Shown here piece by piece: positions 1 through 7,367 of a stretch of DNA of 64,000 bases. The notes under the pieces were generated by a model. It did no database searches, was not told the DNA's origin, and saw only the letters and a list, made by a program, of their open reading frames with translations. Origin of the DNA: Pseudomonas gingeri (GTDB taxonomy: Bacteria > Pseudomonadota > Gammaproteobacteria > Pseudomonadales > Pseudomonadaceae); contig NZ_JACAOS010000018.1 of the NCBI RefSeq assembly GCF_013386165.1, positions 124,001-188,000 on the forward strand, written 5' to 3'. The translations under genes and the position numbers were made by a program. Numbering within the stretch: position 1 is the first letter of the stretch; each line of letters opens with the position of its first letter.

Positions 1-383
1 TCGCGCCGCAACGGGATATTTTTGGCCAGTTGAGCCGGATCAAGCTGCCCTGGTTCGCCGATGAAGAAGCCGGTTACTGGAACGAATTGAACAACAGCCT
101 GACCCGTTACCTGGAAGAGCTCGAATTGACCCGCGAGCGCGTGGGGCTTGTGCTTGAAGCCGAGGACCGGCGTCTGAACGTGCGCATGAACAAGACCATG
201 TACCGCTTCGGGATCATCACCGGGATCTTCCTGCCGATGAGCTTCCTGACCGGTCTGTTGGGGATCAACGTCGGCGGTATTCCGTGGTCAGGCAACCCCT
301 ACGGTTTTATCATCGCGTGCCTGCTGATCGTCGCCGTTGCCGTCGGACAATGGTGGCTTTTCCGACGTTTGCGTTGGGTTTGA
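1..383 (+). CDS. cmaX: CorA/ZntB-family metal ion transporter, C-terminal part (CmaX)
   Basis: The reading frame is already open at base 3 with no start, so this is the C-terminal part (about 127 residues) of a gene that begins outside the window. A long charged helix is followed by two hydrophobic segments. The loop signature after the first of these reads GINVGGIPW, the GxN motif of CorA/ZntB divalent-cation channels. A basic RRLRWV tail ends the protein, as in this family. The order of the following genes (crfX, cmpX, sigX, oprF) is that of the Pseudomonas cmaX locus, which identifies it as CmaX. The family forms inner-membrane pentamers that carry Mg2+ or Zn2+; the actual ion here cannot be read from the sequence. 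A TTG at 30 lies in frame but should be an internal Leu codon. Confidence 0.85.
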   Translation, partial: APQRDIFGQLSRIKLPWFADEEAGYWNELNNSLTRYLEELELTRERVGLVLEAEDRRLNVRMNKTMYRFGIITGIFLPMSFLTGLLGINVGGIPWSGNPYGFIIACLLIVAVAVGQWWLFRRLRWV

Positions 384-447
384 AACATGTTTCATGTGAC
401 CTGCAAAAAAATGATCGCGTCTTTCACAGATATACCGAGAGGTGCGT

Positions 448-693
448 ATGCACGATCCGTTTGAACAATCCTTGCGTGACATGCTCAAGGCCTCGCCGTC
501 CACCCGTGACGACGACGCTTGCCTGGGGCGTGTCCTGAAAACCGCCAACCGTCAGGTGGGCGCCGGTGATCTCTTCAGTCTGATGGGCCGTTGGCTGCAG
601 GCGCTGATGATCGCCTTGAACAACGGATCGGCCCACGTTTCGCCGGTTTCCCGTCGAACCCCTATTGCTCGCTCCACGGATAAGGCTGACTGA
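448..693 (+). CDS. crfX: CrfX, small conserved protein of the sigX-oprF locus
   Basis: This 81-residue protein begins MHDPFEQSLRDMLK and has no signal peptide or membrane segment. The ATG at 448 is preceded by a purine-rich GAGAGG; a GTG two codons upstream (442) is also open but less well placed. The gene lies between cmaX and cmpX and ends 2 bases before the cmpX start, so it is probably cotranscribed and coupled to cmpX. In Pseudomonas the gene in this position is crfX, whose biochemical role is not known to me. The protein has a central amphipathic stretch around residues 45-60 and a Ser/Thr/Arg-rich tail. Identification rests mainly on position, length and start of the protein. Confidence 0.75.
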   Translation: MHDPFEQSLRDMLKASPSTRDDDACLGRVLKTANRQVGAGDLFSLMGRWLQALMIALNNGSAHVSPVSRRTPIARSTDKAD

Positions 694-695
694 AT

Positions 696-1520
696 ATGGA
701 ACTTGACCTCTGGACCCAGAGCCTCGTCACGGCAATGACCGCCTTGTGGACCAAAGTCGCAAACTTCATCCCCAACCTGTTCGGGGCGCTGGTGGTGGTG
801 TTGCTGGGCTTCGTGGTGGCCAAGCTGCTCGATACCTTGCTGTCCAAGCTGCTGGCAAAATTGGGTTTGGATCGCCTGATGGGCGGCACCGGATTGACCA
901 AGCTGCTCGGTCGTGCCGGCCTCCAGGTGCCGATCTCGACACTGATCGGCAAGATCGTCTATTGGTTCATTTTGCTGATTTTCCTGGTTTCTGCGGCCGA
1001 ATCACTTGGGCTTGAGCGAGTTTCAGCTACGCTCGACATGCTGGCACTGTATTTGCCGAAAGTATTCGGCGCGGCCCTGGTGCTGTTGGTGGGCGTCTTG
1101 CTGGCGCAATTGGTCAGCGGGCTGGTGCGCGGCGCAGCTGAAGGCGTGGGTCTGGATTACGCTTCAGGCCTGGGGCGGGTTGCCCAGGGGCTGGTGATTA
1201 TCATCAGTATTTCGGTGGCGATCAGTCAGCTGGAGGTCAAGACCGACCTGCTGAACCATGTGATTGTCATCGTGCTTATTACCGTTGGTCTGGCTGTTGC
1301 GCTGGCCATGGGCTTGGGTAGTCGAGAGATCGCCGGACAGATTCTGGCGGGAATTTATGTGCGTGAGCTGTATCAGGTTGGGCAACAAGTGCGTGTGGGA
1401 GAGGTCGAAGGACAGATTGAGGAGATCGGCACGGTCAAGACCACGTTGCTGACTGACGAGGGTGAACTAGTCTCTCTCTCCAATCGGATCTTGCTGGAGC
1501 AGCATGTGAGCAGCCGCTAA
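696..1520 (+). CDS. cmpX: CmpX, mechanosensitive-channel-like inner-membrane protein
   Basis: The protein has 274 residues and several hydrophobic segments (about residues 20-50, 85-105, 125-150, 165-185 and 195-215). These are followed by a soluble region with the beta-rich signature VGQQVRVGEVEGQIEEIG, typical of the MscS beta domain, so it is assigned to the small-conductance mechanosensitive family. In pseudomonads CmpX lies directly upstream of sigX and is linked to membrane stress signalling and SigX activity (established knowledge of the locus). The gene follows crfX by 2 bases and precedes sigX by about 90 bases containing a hairpin. It is likely cotranscribed with crfX. Confidence 0.85.
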   Translation: MELDLWTQSLVTAMTALWTKVANFIPNLFGALVVVLLGFVVAKLLDTLLSKLLAKLGLDRLMGGTGLTKLLGRAGLQVPISTLIGKIVYWFILLIFLVSAAESLGLERVSATLDMLALYLPKVFGAALVLLVGVLLAQLVSGLVRGAAEGVGLDYASGLGRVAQGLVIIISISVAISQLEVKTDLLNHVIVIVLITVGLAVALAMGLGSREIAGQILAGIYVRELYQVGQQVRVGEVEGQIEEIGTVKTTLLTDEGELVSLSNRILLEQHVSSR

Positions 1521-1557
1521 CCCGGCAAACCCTGCTACTCTATGCCGCCGCAAAAAA

Positions 1558-1579
1558 GCCCGCAGCCATGGGCTGCGGC
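1558..1579 (+). promoter_or_regulatory. Perfect hairpin between cmpX and sigX
   Basis: An 8-bp perfect stem (CCGCAGCC / GGCTGCGG, 1560-1567 with 1571-1578) closes a 3-base loop. A run of six A lies just upstream, but no T-run follows on the plus strand. The hairpin sits 33 bases before the sigX start. Read on the minus strand it would have a T-run, and on the plus strand it could slow or attenuate read-through from cmpX into sigX. Its function is inferred only. Confidence 0.45.
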
Positions 1580-1611
1580 GGACATTGACCTGACTGTCGG
1601 CCCGACTCGTT

Positions 1612-2202
1612 TTGAATAAAGCTCAATCGCTCTCCATGCGCTACGACCCCCGCGAACTCACCGATGAGGAGTTGGTGTCGCGTGCGCATTCGGAGCTGTT
1701 TCATGTGACCCGCGCCTATGAAGAGTTGATGCGGCGCTATCAACGAACCTTGTTCAGCGTTTGTTCAAGATATTTAGGGAACGAACGTGATGCGGACGAT
1801 GTCTGTCAGGAAGTGATGTTGAAGGTGCTGTATGGCCTCAAGAACTTTGAGGGTAAATCGAAGTTCAAGACATGGCTATATAGCATCACGTACAACGAGT
1901 GTATTACGCAGTATCGCAAAGAGCGTCGAAAGCGGCGTTTGATGGATGCGTTGAGTCTTGACCCCCTCGAGGAAGCGTCTGAAGAGAAGACGCCGAAACC
2001 TGAGGAAAAGGGCGGACTGGATCGATGGTTAGTGCATGTGAACCCGATTGACCGAGAAATTCTGGTGCTACGTTTTGTCGCAGAGCTGGAGTTTCAGGAG
2101 ATTGCAGACATCATGCACATGGGCTTGAGCGCCACGAAAATGCGCTATAAACGGGCCCTTGATAAATTGCGTGAGAAATTTGCGGGTATCGCTGAATCTT
2201 AG
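1612..2202 (+). CDS. sigX: ECF sigma factor SigX
   Basis: The 196-residue extracytoplasmic-function sigma factor has region 2 around residues 35-105 (RDADDVCQEVMLKVL, then the promoter-melting region KTWLYSITYNECI) and region 4 around 135-190 (ELEFQEIADIMHMGLS, helix-turn-helix, then TKMRYKRALDKLREK). The start is a TTG at 1612, chosen because the encoded MNKAQSLS...RYDPREL agrees with the SigX N-terminus as I remember it. No good Shine-Dalgarno sequence precedes it. SigX directs transcription of oprF and genes for fatty-acid and envelope functions in Pseudomonas. There is no anti-sigma gene beside it, which is normal here; cmpX upstream is the membrane gene linked to its activity. Confidence 0.95.
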   Translation: MNKAQSLSMRYDPRELTDEELVSRAHSELFHVTRAYEELMRRYQRTLFSVCSRYLGNERDADDVCQEVMLKVLYGLKNFEGKSKFKTWLYSITYNECITQYRKERRKRRLMDALSLDPLEEASEEKTPKPEEKGGLDRWLVHVNPIDREILVLRFVAELEFQEIADIMHMGLSATKMRYKRALDKLREKFAGIAES

Positions 2203-2229
2203 TTCAGCGCAAATGTCTCTTACGTGTAG

Positions 2230-2290
2230 GCAAGTTCTGCTACACTTGCCGCCGAGTTGTCCCCCGGTTTGTGGGACTGCTATACAATCA
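2230..2290 (+). promoter_or_regulatory. sigX-oprF intergenic control region
   Basis: Between sigX and oprF there is an inverted repeat, GGCAAGT (2230-2236) with ACTTGCC (2244-2250). About 30 bases further on lies TATACAAT (2281-2288), a plausible -10 element for oprF. In Pseudomonas oprF is transcribed from SigX-dependent and housekeeping promoters in this interval, so the position fits. The transcription start itself cannot be read here. Confidence 0.45.
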
Positions 2291-2309
2291 CCAGATGGGG
2301 ATTTAACGG

Positions 2310-3293
2310 ATGAAACTGAAAAACACCTTGGGCTTTGCCATTGGTTCTATGATTGCCGCTACCTCGTTCGGCGCACTGGCACAAGGCCAAGGCGCGGTTG
2401 AAGGTGAAGCTTTCTACAGCAAAACCTATAACCACAGCGTCGACGACTACCAGAATGGCCGCGGTCCTGGCGTCTCGTTCGGCTACTTCCTGACCGACGA
2501 CGTTTCCGTGAACCTGACCTACCGCAAGGACGACTACACTCGTTCGAACGGCGCCACTGGCAACCAAGAGATCAATGGTGATCACTTCGGTCTGAAGTCC
2601 CAGTACCACTTCGGCCAAGTCGGCGACATGTTCCGTCCTTATGTTGAAGGCGGCGTTGCCCACGGCAGCATGACCAACGTAGCCGCTGATGGCCACACTG
2701 GCCGTGACGGTTCGACCTACCTGACCACCGGTGCCGGTGTGAAGATGTACATCACCGACAACCTGTACGCTCGTGCCGGCGGTGAAGCTGACTACAAGCT
2801 GGACAACGGTCGTTGGGACTACCAGGCTCTGATCGGCCTGGGCGTGAACTTCGGTGGCAGCGGCGGCAAAGTAGCTCCGGCTCCAGCTCCTGCTCCAGTA
2901 GAGCCGGCTCCAGCTCCAGTAGCTGAATCCGCTCCAGCTCCAGAAGTTGTTAAGGTTGAGCTGGACGTGAAGTTCGACTTCAACAAGTCCGTGGTCAAGC
3001 CTAACAGCTACGGCGACGTGAAAAACCTGGCCGACTTCATGAAGCAGTACCCACATACTACTACTACTGTTAGCGGTCACACTGACAGCGTCGGTCCTGA
3101 CCTTTACAACCAGAAGCTGTCCCAGCGTCGTGCTGACGCTGTGAAACAAGTTCTGGTCAAAGACGGCGTGGCTCCTAACCGCATCCAGTCGGTTGGCTAC
3201 GGCAAAACCCGTCCAGTGGCTGACAACGCTACTGAAGCTGGTCGCGCAATCAACCGTCGCGTAGAAGCGTCGGTAGAAGCCCAAGCTCAGTAA
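2310..3293 (+). CDS. oprF: Major outer-membrane porin OprF
   Basis: The 327-residue protein opens with a signal peptide (MKLKNTLGFAIGSMIAA...ALAQG, cleavage near residue 24). An N-terminal eight-stranded beta-barrel follows (to about 185), with alternating aromatic strands and PYVEGG. Next comes a Pro/Ala hinge (about 190-213, APAPAPAPVEPAP) and a C-terminal OmpA-like peptidoglycan-binding domain with SGHTDSVG, NQKLSQRRADAV and AGRAINRRVE. OprF is the general porin and structural link between outer membrane and peptidoglycan. No cysteines are present, so the loop disulphides known in P. aeruginosa OprF are absent. The gene follows sigX and ends in its own terminator. Confidence 0.97.
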   Translation: MKLKNTLGFAIGSMIAATSFGALAQGQGAVEGEAFYSKTYNHSVDDYQNGRGPGVSFGYFLTDDVSVNLTYRKDDYTRSNGATGNQEINGDHFGLKSQYHFGQVGDMFRPYVEGGVAHGSMTNVAADGHTGRDGSTYLTTGAGVKMYITDNLYARAGGEADYKLDNGRWDYQALIGLGVNFGGSGGKVAPAPAPAPVEPAPAPVAESAPAPEVVKVELDVKFDFNKSVVKPNSYGDVKNLADFMKQYPHTTTTVSGHTDSVGPDLYNQKLSQRRADAVKQVLVKDGVAPNRIQSVGYGKTRPVADNATEAGRAINRRVEASVEAQAQ

Positions 3294-3308
3294 TTAGCTT
3301 GCGGTAAG

Positions 3309-3338
3309 AAAAAGCCCGGCTTCGGCCGGGCTTTTTTT
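3309..3338 (+). terminator. Rho-independent terminator after oprF
   Basis: A GC-rich stem AGCCCGGC / GCCGGGCT with a TTCG tetraloop is preceded by A5 and followed by T7. It starts 15 bases after the oprF stop, and is strong and possibly bidirectional. Confidence 0.93.
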
Positions 3339-3394
3339 CGCCTGCGATTTGAGCGCCGCGCCGCCATCGACCCGCTTCGGCGTACTTTCGGACA

Positions 3395-4225
3395 GTGCTT
3401 CATCAGATTTTCATCATGATTGGCTGGCGCCACCCGGCCATCATCGCACCGCTCAATAAGAACGAGACGGGGCGCAGCGTGCAGAGTGATCAACTATCCG
3501 CGACCAGGTGTCCGGGCTTTTTATGTGGTGAACAGGTTGTACAGGTACAGGCGGGGGAGGCCGGCGTGTGCCTGGCCCATGACGAGGCGAGCGTGTCCTG
3601 GTGCCTGCCCGCGGGTTGGCAGGGCTTGCTGGTGGCGCGGGGCATGTTGCGGGTCATTGGCGGTGACCTGCTCAGCGAACGCCCGGTGGAGGCGAGCCTG
3701 GTCAAGTTGCAGGTGTTTATCGACCAGGGCATGAGCTTCGAGCGGGTGCGATCGGCCGCCGCACCCTGGGCGGCATTGCCCCTGGCCTGCGAGGTATCGA
3801 CCAGCAGGGCCTTGCTGGAATCCTGGTATATCGACTGCGCCTTGCGCGCCGATCCCGCTTATCAACGCTTTGCCGAAGTCCTGCGGCAAAGCCCGAACTA
3901 CTGGCTGGTGCGTTTTCTCCTGGAGCAGGGCACCGCCAGCGAGAAGCTGATCGGTCTGGCCAAGCGTTATGGCGTCTCGGTCTCGCATTTTCGCCGGTTG
4001 TGCCACCAGGCCCTGGGCTGTGCGGCCAAACCCGAGTTGCGTGACTGGCGCACGGCCAAGGCCTTGTTGAGCATGATCGGTGGCGAGTGTTCGTTAACCG
4101 ATGTGGCGCTGGAGTTCGGTTATGCCTCTTCGTCGCACTTTTCCAAAGAGGTTCGTGAGCTGCTGGGCGTGGCGCCCAGCCGCCTTTGCGATATCCAGGC
4201 GTCCATGGGATCGACGATCTCGTGA
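3395..4225 (+). CDS. InvF-like AraC-family activator of an SPI-1-type type III system
   Basis: The C-terminal half is an AraC/XylS DNA-binding domain with the pattern of Salmonella InvF: NYWLVRFLLEQGTAS, then YGVSVSHFRRLC (first helix-turn-helix), AKPELRDWRTAKALLS, and FGYASSSHFSKEVRELLGV (second). The upstream part also matches InvF locally (FLCGEQVV; FIDQG). InvF acts with the chaperone SicA to switch on secreted-effector genes, and a SicA-like gene follows here at once, which supports the call. The start is uncertain: GTG 3395 gives 276 residues, ATG 3416 gives 269, and GTG 3479 gives 248, closest to InvF. No structural secretion genes lie nearby. The gene is read in the same direction as the next three, probably as one set. 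Confidence 0.82.
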   Translation: MLHQIFIMIGWRHPAIIAPLNKNETGRSVQSDQLSATRCPGFLCGEQVVQVQAGEAGVCLAHDEASVSWCLPAGWQGLLVARGMLRVIGGDLLSERPVEASLVKLQVFIDQGMSFERVRSAAAPWAALPLACEVSTSRALLESWYIDCALRADPAYQRFAEVLRQSPNYWLVRFLLEQGTASEKLIGLAKRYGVSVSHFRRLCHQALGCAAKPELRDWRTAKALLSMIGGECSLTDVALEFGYASSSHFSKEVRELLGVAPSRLCDIQASMGSTIS

Positions 4226-4271
4226 CAGTCAAGGCGTCAGCGCAACTGGCGTGTTTCTCGGGGGAATGGCG

Positions 4272-4727
4272 ATGAGTGGCCGCAAAGAGGCGCTCAAGGA
4301 GATGAGCGAAACCGGTGACGAACAGGTGCAAGGGCTCTATGCCCACGCCTGCCAGTTCCATGAGCAAGGACGCCTGGAGGAAGCGGAAAAACTCTTCCGT
4401 TTCCTGTGTATCTACGATTTTTACAACAGTCATTACTGGATGGGGCTGGCGGCGGTTTACCAGGTCTCCGGGCACTACCGCAAGGCCATGGAGCTGTATG
4501 CGGTGGCGTTTGCCCAGGATCGCGGCGACTACCGACCGATGTTCTATACCGGCGAGTGCCAACTGGCGCTTGGAGCGCACGCCAAAGCCAGGGACTGCTT
4601 CGACTATGTGCTCAGGCACGCGGCCGACGGTGAGCTGCCGCGGCGCTCGCGGGTCTATCTCGAGGATTTGAGTACGGACGTCCTGTTGTCCTGTTCCGAA
4701 GCGCTTTGCGGGAAAACCAGCCCATGA
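4272..4727 (+). CDS. SicA/SycD-family type III secretion chaperone
   Basis: The 151-residue protein is made of tetratricopeptide repeats. It carries the hallmark block of class II translocator chaperones: LYAHACQFHEQGRLEEAE, FRFLCIYDFYN, MGLAAVYQ, LYAVAFAQ and DYRPMFYTGECQL, each almost superposable on Salmonella SicA as I recall it. SicA holds the translocators SipB/SipC and serves as co-activator for InvF. The ATG at 4272 has GGGGGA six bases upstream and is preferred over the in-frame ATG at 4266. The stop overlaps the start of the next gene (ATGA), so translation is coupled. No translocator gene is present nearby, so a purely regulatory role is possible. Confidence 0.88.
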   Translation: MSGRKEALKEMSETGDEQVQGLYAHACQFHEQGRLEEAEKLFRFLCIYDFYNSHYWMGLAAVYQVSGHYRKAMELYAVAFAQDRGDYRPMFYTGECQLALGAHAKARDCFDYVLRHAADGELPRRSRVYLEDLSTDVLLSCSEALCGKTSP

Positions 4728-5017
4728 ATTACCTGGTTCCGGGAGGGTGTGATTACTTTATCGAGCAGCAGGTGATGGTGTTGCTGGCTGAGCATTTCTC
4801 CGTGCCGCGCCGAAAGATCCGCTTCGAGTCGAGGCTGCTGGACGACTTGGGCATCGGCAGCGCCGACCTGGTCGAACTGGTTGGGCGGATCAATGGAGCG
4901 TTCCGCGTCGCACTGTCGGTCGATGAGGCCGAATGCTGGCGGACCGTGGCTGATCTATGTCGCCTTGTAGGAAACGCCCGGGGAGAGGGCGGGGAGCGAC
5001 GAAAGCTCCTGCTTTGA
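4724..5017 (+). CDS. IacP-like acyl carrier protein
   Basis: This small 97-residue protein has the acyl-carrier fold pattern: a helix with FIEQQVMVLLAEHF, the segment LLDDLGIGSADLVELVGRIN, and a last helix WRTVADLCRLV. In place of the usual DSL it reads GSADLVEL, so the serine that would carry the 4'-phosphopantetheine is followed by Ala. In Salmonella SPI-1, IacP is a specialised carrier protein beside the sip genes. The position directly behind a SicA-like chaperone, with a 4-base overlap, supports the same assignment. It has no fatty-acid or polyketide enzymes around it. The altered serine motif makes modification likely but not certain. Confidence 0.75.
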   Translation: MNYLVPGGCDYFIEQQVMVLLAEHFSVPRRKIRFESRLLDDLGIGSADLVELVGRINGAFRVALSVDEAECWRTVADLCRLVGNARGEGGERRKLLL

Positions 5018-5226
5018 CGCGCAGTTTGTATGAGGGAATCGGCTTCTGGGTTGTAGGTTTTGTCGAGTCTACAGTCCTGTTGAATATTCCTTTTGCATGC
5101 GGGAAATGTCCTACCGACATGGCTCGATGCGAATTCCTATAGTCGTGGCGTTCCTCGCGAATAAGCCCTTTTCCCGGGTTTATTTTTGAATGGTCGTACA
5201 TCTCTATAGAGGATTGCGTCGAGGTT

Positions 5227-5925
5227 ATGGACAGCGTCATTGGAAAGACTCCACGACAAGCCTTCGTCTTTGGTCAATGGATATTGCACAACGATGGAAG
5301 CCTGGTGAGATACGGTCGCCGCATTCATCTGCCGCCCAAGGAGCTGCAGGTGCTGCGTCTGCTGCTCGGCTCGGCTGGACGGCTGGTGACCAAGGATCGT
5401 TTGCTCGACAGTGTCTGGCCGGGCATGGACGCGGCGGAGGAGTCGCTGACACGTTGTATCTATGTCCTGCGCAAGTTGCTCGAGGACAGCAAGGGCTATA
5501 TTGCTACCGTCTACGGCAAGGGCTATCGCTTTACCGGTCCGGTGCTGCCGTTGCTGCCTGCGCTGATCGAGCCGGCGGCGGTCTCTGCGTTCACTGCGGT
5601 GCCTGTTCGCCCTTCCGAAGAGGTGTTTGCGGGGGATCCGCAGCACGCCGTGATCCGGCAACTGACGAACGTGTTGAGTGTCTTGCCAGCGGTGCCGATG
5701 GCCGTCTGTTGTGAACCCTGGAATGCGCTGCAACTGGCCGATACCTGGCTGGCCTTGTCGATGCTCGGGCTGTGTGATCGGGGGGCGGGCGTGGAGCAGG
5801 CGCGGGCGGCGGTGGCCCGGGTCCTGGAGCTGGAAGCGGGCAATCATCAAGCCCTGGCGCGCCTGGCCCTGGTGACCAGCCTGCAAGGTTGTGGGGAGCC
5901 GACAGCGTTGCCGCCTTGCGGGTGA
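5227..5925 (+). CDS. HilA-like winged-helix regulator, shortened
   Basis: Residues 10-105 form an OmpR/PhoB-type winged helix that follows HilA closely: FGQWILHNDGSLVRYGR, IHLPPKELQVLRLLL, LVTKDRLLDSVWP, EESLTRCIYVLRKLL and YGKGYRFTGPV. HilA is the master activator of SPI-1 type III genes. Salmonella HilA has about 550 residues; this protein has 232. After the winged helix a Pro/Val linker leads to one short piece resembling the TPR-like middle of HilA (TWLALSMLGLCDRG...ARVLELEAGNHQALARLALV), then the protein stops. The bulk of the C-terminal domain is missing. ATG 5227 has GAGG five bases upstream. A 210-base gap separates it from the IacP-like gene, so it may have its own promoter. Confidence 0.82.
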   Translation: MDSVIGKTPRQAFVFGQWILHNDGSLVRYGRRIHLPPKELQVLRLLLGSAGRLVTKDRLLDSVWPGMDAAEESLTRCIYVLRKLLEDSKGYIATVYGKGYRFTGPVLPLLPALIEPAAVSAFTAVPVRPSEEVFAGDPQHAVIRQLTNVLSVLPAVPMAVCCEPWNALQLADTWLALSMLGLCDRGAGVEQARAAVARVLELEAGNHQALARLALVTSLQGCGEPTALPPCG

Positions 5926-6012
5926 GCCGGGCTCGTGGTGCGCCTATGGTTTTTCTTGGCTCCCGGCTATAATCGCCGGCCACTATCGCCGCCATCCGAG
6001 TCAAGCCCGCCC

Positions 6013-7035
6013 ATGTATAACCTGGCCCGCCAGCTGTTGTTCAAATTTTCCCCGGAAGTCTCCCACGACTTGTCCCTGGACCTGATCGGCGCGGGCGGCC
6101 GTCTGGGGCTCAACGGCCTGTTGTGCAAGGCCCCGGCCTCGAGCCCGGTGACGGTGATGGGCCTGGAGTTTCCCAATCCGGTGGGCCTGGCTGCGGGCCT
6201 GGACAAGAATGGCGCGGCCATCGACGGTTTTGCCCAGCTGGGCTTCGGTTTCGTTGAAATCGGCACGGTGACGCCACGGCCGCAGCCGGGCAATCCGAAA
6301 CCACGGATCTTCCGCCTGCCGCAAGCCGAGGCGATCATCAATCGCATGGGCTTCAACAACCTGGGTGTGGACAACCTGGTGTCGCGGGTTCGCGCCGCGC
6401 GCTACACCGGCATCCTCGGCATCAATATCGGCAAGAACTTCGACACGCCGGTGGAGCGTGCCGTCGATGACTACCTGATCTGCCTGGACAAGGTCTACGC
6501 CCATGCCAGCTATGTGACGGTCAACGTCAGCTCCCCGAATACCCCGGGCCTGCGCAGCCTGCAATTCGGCGATTCCCTCAAGCAACTGCTCGAGGCCCTG
6601 CACGTGCGTCAGGCGCAGTTGGCCCAGCAGCATGGCCGGCATGTCCCCCTGGCGATCAAGATCGCCCCGGACATGACTGACGAAGAAACCGTGCAGGTGG
6701 CCCAGGCGCTGCTGGAGTCGGGCATGGATGCGGTGATTGCCACCAACACCACCCTGAGCCGCGTCGGTGTCGAAGGCCTGGCCCATGGTGATGAGGCCGG
6801 TGGTCTGTCCGGTGCGCCGGTGCGCGAGAAGAGTACCCATACCGTCAAGGTGCTGGCCGCTGAACTGGCCGGGCGTTTGCCGATCATCGCGGCCGGTGGT
6901 ATCACCGAGGGCGAGCACGCGGCTGAGAAGATCGCCGCCGGGGCAAGCCTGGTGCAGGTGTATTCGGGGTTCATCTACAAGGGGCCGGCGCTGATTCGCC
7001 AGTCGGTGGATGCCATCGCGGCGTTGCGGCGCTGA
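6013..7035 (+). CDS. pyrD: Dihydroorotate dehydrogenase (quinone), class 2
   Basis: This 340-residue enzyme oxidises dihydroorotate to orotate in pyrimidine synthesis and passes electrons to membrane quinone. The N-terminal helix [15 protein letters not shown] anchors it to the inner membrane. The FMN-binding barrel shows [33 protein letters not shown], the class-2 catalytic serine segment [20 protein letters not shown] and the phosphate-binding IAAGGI. The ATG at 6013 is chosen because the family begins at MYxL; a longer reading frame reaches 5935 but adds nothing conserved. It stands alone, followed by a hairpin. Confidence 0.97.
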   Translation: MYNLARQLLFKFSPEVSHDLSLDLIGAGGRLGLNGLLCKAPASSPVTVMGLEFPNPVGLAAGLDKNGAAIDGFAQLGFGFVEIGTVTPRPQPGNPKPRIFRLPQAEAIINRMGFNNLGVDNLVSRVRAARYTGILGINIGKNFDTPVERAVDDYLICLDKVYAHASYVTVNVSSPNTPGLRSLQFGDSLKQLLEALHVRQAQLAQQHGRHVPLAIKIAPDMTDEETVQVAQALLESGMDAVIATNTTLSRVGVEGLAHGDEAGGLSGAPVREKSTHTVKVLAAELAGRLPIIAAGGITEGEHAAEKIAAGASLVQVYSGFIYKGPALIRQSVDAIAALRR

Positions 7036-7052
7036 GTCGGCGGCATTAAAAA

Positions 7053-7069
7053 GGGCTCCGTAGGAGCCC
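7053..7069 (+). terminator. Hairpin after pyrD
   Basis: GGGCTCC / GGAGCCC with a GTA loop follows an A5 run 15 bases behind pyrD. The plus strand has no T-run after it. It may mark the pyrD transcript end, or on the minus strand (where it is followed by T5) the end of rmf. Confidence 0.5.
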
Positions 7070-7151
7070 CTGGGCCGAAGCCCGCCGCCCGGATGGGGCG
7101 TGCGTGGTAAGTCGGTTGTTGCTCAGATTGTCATGTCGGAATGTGCCCTGA

Positions 7152-7367
7152 TCAGCCGACAGCGTGAAGTTCGTTGAGTCTGTGGATTCCCGCAGTGCCG
7201 GTCATACCGTCCCAGTTGTCGCCGCGTCCTTCTCGCCAGCCATTGATCCAGGCTTGGCGTACCGACGGTAGAGTAAAGGGGCAAAGCTCACGGGATTTGC
7301 CATGAACGCCGTATTGATATCCGCGTAAAAATGCTCTTTCCAACGGATCACGCTTAAGTCTTCTCAT
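7152..7367 (-). CDS. rmf: Ribosome modulation factor
   Basis: The 71-residue basic protein has the RMF pattern MRRLKRDPLERAFLRGYQ, then GVHGKSRELCPF and RQAWINGWREGR. RMF binds 70S ribosomes in stationary phase and drives formation of inactive 100S dimers. The minus-strand ATG at 7367 gives the usual family length. It is a single gene, with a 616-base gap to rlmL on the other side that must hold its promoter. Confidence 0.95.
   Translation of the reverse strand: MRRLKRDPLERAFLRGYQYGVHGKSRELCPFTLPSVRQAWINGWREGRGDNWDGMTGTAGIHRLNELHAVG

Noticed and set aside
2280-3284. A minus-strand frame over oprF.
   Set aside because: Fully antisense to OprF and made of repeats mirroring the Pro/Ala hinge.
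3395-5925. A functional type III secretion locus.
   Set aside because: Only regulators, a chaperone and a carrier protein are present; no ring, export gate, ATPase, needle or translocator gene is in the window.
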